Assembly: GCA_020639155.1 (NCBI GenBank)
Contig: JACKHF010000001.1
Location: 682,001-746,000, forward strand
Length of the DNA stretch: 64,000 nt
Direction of reading: 5' to 3'
Origin: Phycisphaeraceae bacterium
Lineage (GTDB): Bacteria > Planctomycetota > Phycisphaerae > Phycisphaerales > UBA1924
Program-made: the position numbers and the translations under genes
Notes under the pieces: model-generated
Told to the model about the DNA's origin: nothing
The model's database searches: none
The model's input: the letters and a program-made list of their open reading frames with translations, nothing else
In this document: positions 43,497 through 52,026 of the stretch, piece by piece
Position numbering within the stretch: the stretch's first letter is position 1
Layout of the letters: every line of letters starts with the position of its first letter

Positions 43497-44528
43497 ATGG
43501 CACACACGATCACCGATGATGTTCTTACCGCTGCACTGGCTGCCGTCTCGGACGCGTGCGCGGTCTGCAGGCACGTGCAGATCAAGCTCGACGACATCAA
43601 GGCGATGTCCAAGGATGATAAGAGCCCGGTGACCATCGCCGACTATGCCAGCCAGGCGATCGTGAGCCAGCAGCTTCGCATCCGATTGGGTGTGCATTCG
43701 ATTGTCGGCGAGGAGAGCGCGAGCGCATTGCGCAGTGCTGAGAACACAGTGCAGCGCGAGCAGGTGCTCGACGCGGTGCGCCTGGCCTGGCCGGGCGCAG
43801 CTGAAAACGAAGTGCTCGACGCGATCGACGCAGGGCATGCAGATCCAAAGAACGACAACGCGTTCTGGACACTCGATCCGATCGACGGCACAAAGGGGTT
43901 TCTGCGTAACAACCAGTACGCTATCGCGCTCGCGTATGTTGTCGATGGCGAGCCCGTGCTGGGCGTGCTCGGTTGTCCAAATCTGAGCGCATCATTTGAT
44001 GCGTCGTTCGATGAGCCCGATCGCACTGGTTCCATCTACTACGCGATCAAGGGAAAGGGCACGTTCCAGATCACCGGCACCGACATCCGCGAGCGTGGTG
44101 AGCGTGTATCGGCAACATCGCGCGACGACGGCACACTCTCTGTGTGCGCAAGCGTCGAGAAGGCCCATTCGAATGTCAGCGACACCGACCGCATCATGGA
44201 CCACATCGCGTCGGACATGAACACAACGTGGAAGCCTGTGCGTCTTGACAGCCAGTGCAAGTACGCTGTTGTCGCGCGCGGGCAGAGCAACGCGTACCTG
44301 CGCCTGCCGACCAAGAAGGGATACGTCGAGCGCATCTGGGACCATGCAGCTGGTGCGCTCGTCGCGACCGAGGCTGGTGCCATCGTAACCGATGTGCATG
44401 GCAAGCCCTTGGATTTCTCGCATGGTCGCGGGCTGGAGCAGAACCGTGGCGTGGCCTGCGCGACACCGAACATCCACGCGAGGGTGATCGACGCGATCAA
44501 ATCGCTCAATGTGTGCCAGATTGCTTGA
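43497..44528 (+). CDS. cysQ: 3'(2'),5'-bisphosphate nucleotidase, CysQ/Hal2-type
   Basis: Enzyme of 343 residues of the inositol monophosphatase fold, expected to dephosphorylate PAP (the by-product of sulfotransferases) and possibly PAPS. Metal-site motifs are visible: SPVTIADYAS, VGEES (E72, E73), LDPIDGTKGF (D127, D130) and the late WDHAAGALVATEAGA. The length is that of the longer Hal2-like branch rather than the roughly 250-residue E. coli CysQ, so Hal2-type is the better name. No clear Shine-Dalgarno sequence precedes the ATG. It closes the PAPS cycle with sat, cysC and the sulfotransferase. Confidence 0.9.
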   Translation: MAHTITDDVLTAALAAVSDACAVCRHVQIKLDDIKAMSKDDKSPVTIADYASQAIVSQQLRIRLGVHSIVGEESASALRSAENTVQREQVLDAVRLAWPGAAENEVLDAIDAGHADPKNDNAFWTLDPIDGTKGFLRNNQYAIALAYVVDGEPVLGVLGCPNLSASFDASFDEPDRTGSIYYAIKGKGTFQITGTDIRERGERVSATSRDDGTLSVCASVEKAHSNVSDTDRIMDHIASDMNTTWKPVRLDSQCKYAVVARGQSNAYLRLPTKKGYVERIWDHAAGALVATEAGAIVTDVHGKPLDFSHGRGLEQNRGVACATPNIHARVIDAIKSLNVCQIA

Positions 44529-44694
44529 TTTTATAGGTCTTCATTTCTCTCCGCCTTGTCAACCCAAATCTCCTACAAAATGTCGGAACTCTTGCGCGTT
44601 CCGCGTGTCAAAATGCTGGTATGCGCGATGTCTCGGCATCGCGCGTGAACTGGATCAATATCAACACACAAGAGTTTGAGAAAGCGAGAGCGTG

Positions 44695-46125
44695 ATGCGT
44701 CTGCCCGTTAACTTGTCAAAGCGTGGTCGTTGTCGTGTTCTACCCGTTGCAGTGGGCTGTGCGTGTGGCATCACAAGTATTGCACAAGCGCAGTGCACCG
44801 AAGGATGCAACGCTATCCACACATTTACTGGCGAGAACGTTGGTGATCAGTTCGGTTGGGTGTCAAACTCCATGGGCGATCTAAACAACGATGGCGTTCA
44901 GGATTGTGTTATCTCTGCGACAACATTCGTTGCGACAAGCGCAACGGGAAAGATCTATGTCTACTCCGGCAAGACAGGCACATTGATGTGGTCAAAGTCT
45001 GCAGAGCCCGGTGTGCAGCGCCTTGGGTATGATGTTGCAAATGCTGGCGATGTCACCGGTGACGGAATCAATGATGTCATCGCAGGCGCACCATTTGGCA
45101 GCGGACCACGCGCCATTTTGTATGATGGCACAAACGGGCAGTTCGTCCATGAGATCATCGGGCAGGTCGGGTATGGTCTTGGATATGACGTCAATGGCGG
45201 CGGTGACTATAACGGCGATGGTGTGAACGATCTGGCGATCGGGGCTGCAACCGACTCCACTCTTATTTCAAATCAGGGCAAGGTATATATCTACTCAAGC
45301 GGTGGATTTACACAAATAGATGATCTTGACGGGTTCGCTGCAGGCGAAAGGTTCGGATCTGCTGCGGAGTTTATCGGTGATATCAATGGCGACGGACGCG
45401 ACGATCTTGCTGTTGGCGCAATGGGCGGCACGAATGCGTACGTCTTCAGTTGGGACGGCACACAATCACAACTCATCAGAACGCTCCCCGCGAACACACC
45501 AACATCCGTGTACGGGCAATGGTTCATGAACGGCGGCGACGTGAACGGCGACGGAATAAACGACATCTATGTTGCAGATTATGCTGCAAACCGTGCGCAC
45601 ATCTTCGACGGCACCAACAGCAACAAACTGTGGACGCACATGCAGATCGGCGGGTTCGGGATCGGACGCATCATCGATGACATCGACGGTGACGGTGGCG
45701 CAGACATGATTCTCTGTTCGTGGGCGGACAGTTCCGGCGCACCGCAAGGAGGCAAGGGGTATGTGTATTCCGGCAAAACAGGCGCGGTGCTGGAAACATT
45801 CACACACGATGTTGCAGGAGCAAACTTCGGGTTCGACGCCAACGGCATGGGCGACGTCAACGGCGACGGAATGTTTGATTATCTCATCACTGCAGCATCG
45901 GATTCTTCGAGCAGAGGCAAGGCATACATCATCGCTGGGAACATTGGGCCCGCATCGTGTTATGCTGATTGCGATACCTCAGGAACCCTGAACATCTTCG
46001 ACTATATCTGCTTCGGGAATGCCTACGCCAATCAGGATCCGTACGCTGACTGCGATGGCAGCGGTGGCTTGAACATCTTTGACTACATCTGCTTTGGCAA
46101 TGCATTTGCGATTGGCTGCCCGTAG
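44695..46125 (+). CDS. FG-GAP repeat protein with GC-type dockerin
   Basis: Protein of 476 residues; a GTG three bases earlier is the alternative start. A signal peptide ends near SIAQAQ. Seven FG-GAP blades follow with calcium loops such as GDLNNDGVQDCVIS, GDVTGDGINDVIAG, GDYNGDGVNDLAIGA, GDINGDGRDDLAVGA and GDVNGDGMFDYLIT. The dockerin is complete (CYADCDTSGTLNIFDYIC ... GNAFAIGCP). It matches the architecture of the minus-strand gene at 13856. It is the first of the plus-strand dockerin block; no clear terminator was seen before the next gene. Confidence 0.9.
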   Translation: MRLPVNLSKRGRCRVLPVAVGCACGITSIAQAQCTEGCNAIHTFTGENVGDQFGWVSNSMGDLNNDGVQDCVISATTFVATSATGKIYVYSGKTGTLMWSKSAEPGVQRLGYDVANAGDVTGDGINDVIAGAPFGSGPRAILYDGTNGQFVHEIIGQVGYGLGYDVNGGGDYNGDGVNDLAIGAATDSTLISNQGKVYIYSSGGFTQIDDLDGFAAGERFGSAAEFIGDINGDGRDDLAVGAMGGTNAYVFSWDGTQSQLIRTLPANTPTSVYGQWFMNGGDVNGDGINDIYVADYAANRAHIFDGTNSNKLWTHMQIGGFGIGRIIDDIDGDGGADMILCSWADSSGAPQGGKGYVYSGKTGAVLETFTHDVAGANFGFDANGMGDVNGDGMFDYLITAASDSSSRGKAYIIAGNIGPASCYADCDTSGTLNIFDYICFGNAYANQDPYADCDGSGGLNIFDYICFGNAFAIGCP

Positions 46126-46383
46126 TTCACTGCTGGTTCTCGGACATTCAATAAAGGAACCCAACCCGTCTTTTTGCTCGGGAATCTTGGCATCGCGCGA
46201 AATCGCGATCGAATAGGACGAGTTCTCGACCGATTCCTCTATACCGTGGGTGTGAAACACCTTATCACTGTCGGTATGCTGTAGCGCATGCCACGGGTTG
46301 TTTGCTCACAACACCAGTGCAGCGATAACCAGTGGGTGGATAAGTTGGGTGCTTTGGGGTAACAGGAAGACGAGGAGAATCAC

Positions 46384-47226
46384 ATGCATTTTCGTACGAT
46401 CGCAGGTCTAGTGCTCATTGCGAGCGCAGGCGCTCTGGCTGACACAGTCACGCTCGTGTCATCCAAGGACAACACAATGTATATCAGTGGAACCACGCTC
46501 GCGAGCAACGCAGTTGGTGACTCCATGTTCTGCGGCACAACAGCCAGTGGAATCGGGTTTATTCGCCGCTGCCTCATCGAGTTTGACATCGCTGGGAACA
46601 TTCCTGCAGGGAGCACAGTGACAAATGTGTCCTTGCAACTCCAGATGACAAAGTCAATCTCTGGATCGCATGATCACACACTCCACAAGGTCATGGCAAG
46701 CTGGGGCGAAGGAACAAGCAACGGTGGGAACAGCGGCGGCGGCGCTGTGCCAACACCCGGTGATGCAACCTGGCTGCACAGATTCTTTGATACAGATCTG
46801 TGGACAACACCCGGAGGCGACTTTGTTGCAGCGGCGAGCGCTACAACGTCTGTTGGAGGTGTTGGTGCATATTCATGGTCTGATGCAGGTCTGACCGCAG
46901 ATGTGCAGGACTGGGTTGACAATCCCAGCAACAACTTTGGGTGGGTGCTCATCGGTGATGAGGCTGGTTCTCCGACAGCAAAGCGCTGGGCAACGCGTGA
47001 ACATGCAACCGTTGCGTGGCGCCCCACGCTTGTGGTCGACTTTGATCCGCCGGCGGTCTGCTATCCCGACTGCGACAACAGTGGCGCGCTCAACATCTTC
47101 GACTACATCTGCTTTGGCAATGCGTACGCGGTCCAGGATCCATACGCCGATTGCGACAACAGCGGGACGTTTAATATCTTTGACTACATCTGCTTTGGCA
47201 ACGCGTACGCGGCCGGATGCCCGTAA
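46384..47226 (+). CDS. DNRLRE-domain protein with GC-type dockerin
   Basis: Protein of 280 residues with GGAGAA before the ATG and a signal peptide ending ALAD. The body shows the DNRLRE pattern: KDNTMYISG, then RRCLIEFDIAGNIPAGSTV, then VTNVSLQLQM, WGEGTSNGG, and a closing DVQDWVDNPSNNFGWVLIGD with ATREH. This domain is a beta-sandwich of surface or polysaccharide-associated proteins. The dockerin uses DCDNSG loops (CYPDCDNSGALNIFDYIC ... GNAYAAGCP). It has its own terminator. Confidence 0.88.
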   Translation: MHFRTIAGLVLIASAGALADTVTLVSSKDNTMYISGTTLASNAVGDSMFCGTTASGIGFIRRCLIEFDIAGNIPAGSTVTNVSLQLQMTKSISGSHDHTLHKVMASWGEGTSNGGNSGGGAVPTPGDATWLHRFFDTDLWTTPGGDFVAAASATTSVGGVGAYSWSDAGLTADVQDWVDNPSNNFGWVLIGDEAGSPTAKRWATREHATVAWRPTLVVDFDPPAVCYPDCDNSGALNIFDYICFGNAYAVQDPYADCDNSGTFNIFDYICFGNAYAAGCP

Positions 47227-47260
47227 TTAAGGTATAGGTACAACTTCTTATTGAACTCAC

Positions 47261-47290
47261 AGCCCGCCATCGGCGGGCTTGTTTGTTCTT
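47261..47290 (+). terminator. Intrinsic terminator of the DNRLRE dockerin gene
   Basis: An eight-base perfect stem (47261-47268 with 47272-47279) and three-base loop are followed by TGTTTGTTCTTT. It lies 35 bases past the stop codon. Confidence 0.8.
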
Positions 47291-47413
47291 TGTACGCAGG
47301 TGCATTTCTTCACACTTTGCAAAGAAGAGCAAGACGCTGAATGCTGTGTTTCCAGTACAATAGTAGTGCAGCAACATGCCATGTTCCGTGGCCTGCTGTG
47401 GAAGGAATATTAG

Positions 47414-48871
47414 ATGCGCCTTGGTATAACCGCTATGACAGCGGCGTGCTTTGCTTGTGCTACACACGCCCAGCAATATCCGACTGTGATCTTTTCAGAG
47501 TTCACATTCAGCCCGACATCACTAGTGCCCGGAGGAACCGACCGGTTTATAGGATTTGGTTTGCCGCGCGCGAGCGATAACGGGGCTTACTGGATACTCG
47601 ACGCCTTTACCGACGCAGCCGCTCCATCCGTCGGTGCGGTCAAACTCGTCGGATCGGGATCAACGGCGAATCTTGTCCTTCGCTCGGGCAATCAAGCACC
47701 CTGGGCACCTACGGGCCAGACAATCGGCATCACGGACTCTGAAGACGCAATCAACAGGTACGGGGCCTTTGTGTTCGCCGGATTCCTTGGGGGCACCGCG
47801 CCGCTCACGAGCCGTCAGGTTGTGCTGTTCGATGGTGCTGCGTTCAGTGTGCTTGCGCAGGAAGGGAACGCGGTCCCCGGCGTTCCCGGCGAGGTGTACG
47901 GCGCCAAGTTCCATTCAATGAACATAGCCAACAGCGGCATCGCGGCGTTCGGTGCGTTCGACACTGTCGGCGCTCGCCCGGACAACATGGATGACTTTCT
48001 GATCCGTGACGGCGCAGTCATCGCATCGGTAGGAATCACCGTTCCAGTGAACGCAATCCAACCCTACGGCAACTTTTCAAAAACCGACTTCTTTATATCT
48101 GCCGATGGCTCCCAGTGGCTCTTGCATGCGTGGCTCGACGCGCCAACGTCGAGCGATGGCGTGATCGTTGTCAACGGCGCAGTACTCTTACGTGAGGGAA
48201 ACACCTTTCCCATTCTTGGCGAGACAACACGGAGCATATCGAGAGCTTCGATGTCGGGGAATGGCGACTGGTTCGCGGTTGGTGATACGACGGCAAACAA
48301 GGACTGGCTGGTCTACAACAACCAGTTTGTCGCGAGTACCGGAAGCATCGTTCCGGGTGGCCTGCCGGGCGAGACGTTCGGCACCGAGTCCTTTTCTTAC
48401 GCGTTCTCCCCAGGGCGCAGTGTTGGGCCGGACGATTTCACATATGTCGGAGTCACGAACAACCCCAACCATGATGAGGACGAGGTGTTTGTCCATTCGA
48501 CAAAAGGCGTGTTCATGCGAGAGAATGATCAGGTCGATCTCAACGGCGATGGTATTCTGAACGAGAACGTGTTTATCCACCACTTCGTAGGAGATTCCTT
48601 CCTCGCTGCCAACGGCAAGCTCTACACCACCTGCACGCTGCAGAACGCATCCGGCACGTTTCTCGAACAGGCGTTCATCGTGATCCAAGCAAGAGAGAAC
48701 ATCTGCTACGCCGACTGCGATGGCAACACGGTGCTGAACATTCTCGACTACATCTGCTTCGGTAACGCGTACGCGACCAACGATCCGTACGCCGACTGCG
48801 ATGGAAACAGTGTGCTGAATATCCTCGACTACATCTGTTTCGGCAACGCGTACGCCGTCGGATGTCCGTAA
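47414..48871 (+). CDS. Secreted tandem-repeat beta protein with GC-type dockerin
   Basis: Protein of 485 residues with AAGGA before the ATG and a signal peptide ending ATHAQ. The body alternates phrases such as VVLFDGAAFSVLAQEGNAVP, DDFLIRDGAVIASVG and GVIVVNGAVLLREGNTFP, spaced about 60-70 residues, a pattern shared with the gene at 58156 (DUF7453-like propeller as I recall it). The dockerin has L for F in both loops (LNILDYIC) but keeps all six cysteines and ends GNAYAVGCP. Function unknown. Confidence 0.82.
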   Translation: MRLGITAMTAACFACATHAQQYPTVIFSEFTFSPTSLVPGGTDRFIGFGLPRASDNGAYWILDAFTDAAAPSVGAVKLVGSGSTANLVLRSGNQAPWAPTGQTIGITDSEDAINRYGAFVFAGFLGGTAPLTSRQVVLFDGAAFSVLAQEGNAVPGVPGEVYGAKFHSMNIANSGIAAFGAFDTVGARPDNMDDFLIRDGAVIASVGITVPVNAIQPYGNFSKTDFFISADGSQWLLHAWLDAPTSSDGVIVVNGAVLLREGNTFPILGETTRSISRASMSGNGDWFAVGDTTANKDWLVYNNQFVASTGSIVPGGLPGETFGTESFSYAFSPGRSVGPDDFTYVGVTNNPNHDEDEVFVHSTKGVFMRENDQVDLNGDGILNENVFIHHFVGDSFLAANGKLYTTCTLQNASGTFLEQAFIVIQARENICYADCDGNTVLNILDYICFGNAYATNDPYADCDGNSVLNILDYICFGNAYAVGCP

Positions 48872-48959
48872 ATATCGCTGCTTCCTGCCATATCTTGACA
48901 TTGCCGTAACAAAGCGCAAACAACCACTAATAGCTTGTGTCCCGTACCCATTGAGCGTC

Positions 48960-48988
48960 TTGTGCTCTTGCCGAAACTGTGGTATAAC
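48960..48988 (+). promoter_or_regulatory. Predicted sigma-70 promoter of the next dockerin gene
   Basis: TTGTGC (48960-48965), a 17-base spacer and TATAAC (48983-48988) are a good -35/-10 pair about 70 bases upstream of the ATG at 49059. Confidence 0.5.
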
Positions 48989-49058
48989 TCGCATGTGCGA
49001 TGATTCTTGCACTGGCGAGGGCGCACACGATCTTGAAGTCTCATTGAAGGAGGAGAGA

Positions 49059-49949
49059 ATGCGCTCACGTCTGGCACTGATCTCGTGCATTGCGATGTCG
49101 CTCTCGGCAGCGTGCGCCGACGATCTGATTTACTTCGAAGAAAATGGTGGCGGCGGTTTGCCGCGCGGGCTCTACACGCTGGATCCAAACACCGGCACAG
49201 CTGTGCTGCGCGCGACGGTTGGCGGAACAGAACGATTCTTTTCCATGGCGCAGCAGCCGGGCACCGGAACGGTGTTTGCGGTTTCGGTCCCAGGGAACAC
49301 CGGATTGTGGACCATTGATGTTGATACGGGTGCGACAACCTTTGTCGGCTCAACCGGCATTGAAACTCTTGGTGACATCACGTTCCACCCCACGACTGGA
49401 CAGATGCTGGCAATCGAACGTAACGGGCCGTACCGGATCTACGAGATCAATCCAGCAACAGCATCTGCGACACTTCTCTCAACAAGCAATGCGAATGCCC
49501 GATGCGGATTGCAGTTTGATGCGGTCGGAACACTCTTCGGCTTTGGCATCAATGGCGGAATCTCACAGGTCGATGCGACGACCGGCAATACAACGTTTAT
49601 CGGTGGCCCGACAAATCTGCTCGTCCTCGAAGATGCCACGTTTGACTCAAGCGGTACCATGTTTGTGACAGACTTTGATGGTGATGTATTCCGCGCTGAT
49701 CCAGCCACCGGCCAACTAACGCTTGTCCACAATACTGGAATGGGCACGGGTCTCTGCGGTATTGTTGCAGTATCTGATGGCTGCTATGCTGACTGCGATG
49801 GATCGGGCACATTGAACGTCTTCGACTACATCTGCTTCGGCAACGCGTACAGCACGAACGATCCATACGCCGACTGCGATGGCAACGGTGTTCTCAACGT
49901 CTTTGACTATATCTGCTTCGGCAACGCATACGCCGTCGGATGTCCGTAA
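49059..49949 (+). CDS. Secreted beta-propeller-like protein with GC-type dockerin
   Basis: Protein of 296 residues. The frame is open from 48951, but the ATG at 49059 has GGAGGAGAG upstream and starts a signal peptide ending ACAD. The body has four to five short blades with phrases GLYTLDPNTGTAVL, GLWTIDVDTGATTFVG, RIYEINPATASATLLS, GISQVDATTGNTTFIGG and DVFRADPATGQLTLV, like DUF4394/PQQ-type propellers. The dockerin is complete (CYADCDGSGTLNVFDYIC ... GNAYAVGCP) and shares a 65-bp identical stretch with the next dockerin gene. Confidence 0.88.
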   Translation: MRSRLALISCIAMSLSAACADDLIYFEENGGGGLPRGLYTLDPNTGTAVLRATVGGTERFFSMAQQPGTGTVFAVSVPGNTGLWTIDVDTGATTFVGSTGIETLGDITFHPTTGQMLAIERNGPYRIYEINPATASATLLSTSNANARCGLQFDAVGTLFGFGINGGISQVDATTGNTTFIGGPTNLLVLEDATFDSSGTMFVTDFDGDVFRADPATGQLTLVHNTGMGTGLCGIVAVSDGCYADCDGSGTLNVFDYICFGNAYSTNDPYADCDGNGVLNVFDYICFGNAYAVGCP

Positions 49950-49996
49950 CTTTGCCATTTGCGCGACTTTATGATTTCGGACAACTAAGTCCTCAA

Positions 49997-50024
49997 CGGC
50001 ACATCGCCTCATGGTGATGTGCCG
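49997..50024 (+). terminator. Hairpin after the propeller-dockerin gene, possible terminator
   Basis: A nine-base perfect stem (49997-50005 with 50016-50024) and ten-base loop are followed by CTCTGCTATTTT, a poor T-run. It is 48 bases past the stop codon. Confidence 0.45.
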
Positions 50025-50157
50025 CTCTGCTATTTTGCGGCATTTTCACAGATTTTGCGTCCCAATCCCCCATTCCTGTATTAACCTCATACTGGAACTG
50101 GAGATATTTCCAAACGGGTTTCTTCGGCCTGGTTCACGGGTCGGGAAAGGAAGTAGT

Positions 50158-51864
50158 ATGAACCTGCGCAACATTCTGGTCGCATCGTCCTTTGCACTCT
50201 CCGCATCTACCTTTGGACAAGTGACCACCGTCACACTCACTGGCGGTCCAAACTGGCACGACCCAAACAACTGGACACCACCTGTCGTGCCGGTCAACAA
50301 CGGCACGGATGAGTACTACGTCGTCATCCCAAGCGGCATGTCCGCGGTGATCGATCTTTCGCTCTCACCAATGAGCACAACAACAATCTCCGGGATGCAG
50401 ATCGACGGATCGCTGACAGTCTCGACATCGGGCACACTTCCGCAATGGCAAGACCACTTCATTCTGAAGTCCATCGATGATGTCACCGGCACTGGGTCTA
50501 TCTGTGTCGGCTGCGGCGGGGCAACACACAATGTCGAGCTCAATGTCGTCAACATTGATGTTGGCACAGTGGCGGCCAGTATCAACATCTATTCATCTGT
50601 CGCAACAGTTGTCAGCACGGGCAATGCCGACATAGATCTGTTGACACTCTCTGGCAACTGGACGATTCCCTTCGCGGGAACGAATGCCTACTTTGGATCG
50701 TTCAACGGGCACGCAGTACTCAACGGTGGATCACTCACCGCGGATACGTTCAACGGCACCATGAACATTCCGCCAGCGCTTTTCAATCAGGCCACAGTGG
50801 ATATCGCATCAGGACCAATCTCGGGCGTAAACTCATCGAGTGTTGGCAAAGGCTCGCAGATACAAATCAATGCAACTACTGTTTCTGACTCAGCATTTAC
50901 TGTTAACAACACTGGTTCTTGGTGGGCCTCTATCACGCTGAATGCTGATCTGCTTGAAAACATAAATGTCGATGTGCTCAGTTGGGAATCATATTTCACA
51001 TCTACAGCAACCAACGCGGTGAACATGTCGCTGACCGCTTTTCCAGGAACAGTAGTGTCGCTTCTAAACCTGATGTCGATGCATGCGAATCAACCCACCC
51101 CATGGCAGATTGTTGGCACATCATCGCTCAGTGCTGCGCCGCTGCACGTCACGGATGAGCTTGTTCTCAGCGGCGAAGTCAACTTGTCTCTCGAAAACAT
51201 CTCTCTTGCAACACGGTCGGTCCTTCTTGGTACCCAGGGAAGTGTTTCCACAGACGCTGCCACATCGCTCTCATTCGGCAGCGCGTTCTCCTATGCGATG
51301 ACAAACGAATCATCCATGAGCATGGCGGGCGAGCTCGTGTTTGTCCCGTTCCAGATTGGTGCCGACGGCATGCTGGAGATTGGCGGCGAGGACATCGGAG
51401 TGCCAACCGGCCCGGTGACCAACAACTTCGAGCTTACAGCCTTGCGGGTGGAAGGCAGCAATGAGAGCGAGCTGCGCCTCGTTGATATGCTCGACAACGG
51501 AAACCGAGCCAGCACCGGCGCTGAAGCTCTCTATCTCTCAAGCCTGTCGATACTGAACGGCGCAACACTCCAGCTTGGTCAGTATGAAGCATACCTCGAT
51601 CAAGGCACACAGTGGATCAGTCTGCGGGACCTCGTTCCTTCCGGCCAATCATGTGTGGCGTTTGATGCGGGCTTTATCTGCATCGAGAGTGTCACGTGCT
51701 ATGCAGATTGCGATGGCGATGGCGATCTCGACATCTTCGATTACATCTGCTATGGAAACGCCTACGCGGCAAACGATCCATACGCCGACTGCGATGGCAA
51801 CGGTGTTCTCAACGTCTTTGACTATATCTGCTTCGGTAACGCATACGCAGCAGGATGCCCGTAA
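50158..51864 (+). CDS. Secreted beta-rich protein with GC-type dockerin
   Basis: Protein of 568 residues. The frame is open upstream to 50011, but the ATG at 50158 follows GGAAAGGAAG and starts a signal peptide ending TFGQ. Residues after it read GGPNWHDPNNWTPPVVP, the same G-x-x-W-x-x-x-x-N-W opening as in the long-repeat protein at 25938. T/N/S-rich strands follow, consistent with a beta-helix or autotransporter-like passenger. The dockerin is complete but its first repeat is DGDGDLDIFDYICYG. A strong terminator follows. Probably a surface structural protein. Confidence 0.85.
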   Translation: MNLRNILVASSFALSASTFGQVTTVTLTGGPNWHDPNNWTPPVVPVNNGTDEYYVVIPSGMSAVIDLSLSPMSTTTISGMQIDGSLTVSTSGTLPQWQDHFILKSIDDVTGTGSICVGCGGATHNVELNVVNIDVGTVAASINIYSSVATVVSTGNADIDLLTLSGNWTIPFAGTNAYFGSFNGHAVLNGGSLTADTFNGTMNIPPALFNQATVDIASGPISGVNSSSVGKGSQIQINATTVSDSAFTVNNTGSWWASITLNADLLENINVDVLSWESYFTSTATNAVNMSLTAFPGTVVSLLNLMSMHANQPTPWQIVGTSSLSAAPLHVTDELVLSGEVNLSLENISLATRSVLLGTQGSVSTDAATSLSFGSAFSYAMTNESSMSMAGELVFVPFQIGADGMLEIGGEDIGVPTGPVTNNFELTALRVEGSNESELRLVDMLDNGNRASTGAEALYLSSLSILNGATLQLGQYEAYLDQGTQWISLRDLVPSGQSCVAFDAGFICIESVTCYADCDGDGDLDIFDYICYGNAYAANDPYADCDGNGVLNVFDYICFGNAYAAGCP

Positions 51865-51886
51865 CATCGCACCCCCCGATCTTTGG

Positions 51887-51914
51887 GCCCGCCTGTTTGC
51901 GGGCTTTTTCTTTT
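51887..51914 (+). terminator. Intrinsic terminator of the beta-rich dockerin gene
   Basis: A six-base GC-only stem (51887-51892 with 51899-51904) and six-base loop are followed by TTTTTCTTTT. It lies 22 bases after the stop codon. Confidence 0.85.
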
Positions 51915-52026
51915 CCTGCCAAACAATGGAACCAGCTTCGATCTCGTCCACTACATACCCACCAGATGCACAGGGGCATGTCGTTGAGGTACAGCACTGT
52001 GTCGAGTCTGTTTCAGGGAGTAAGCA

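Noticed and set aside
45979..46260. Minus-strand open frame across the end of the FG-GAP dockerin gene
   Set aside because: Mostly antisense to the dockerin repeat; such frames recur opposite every dockerin and reflect its sequence.
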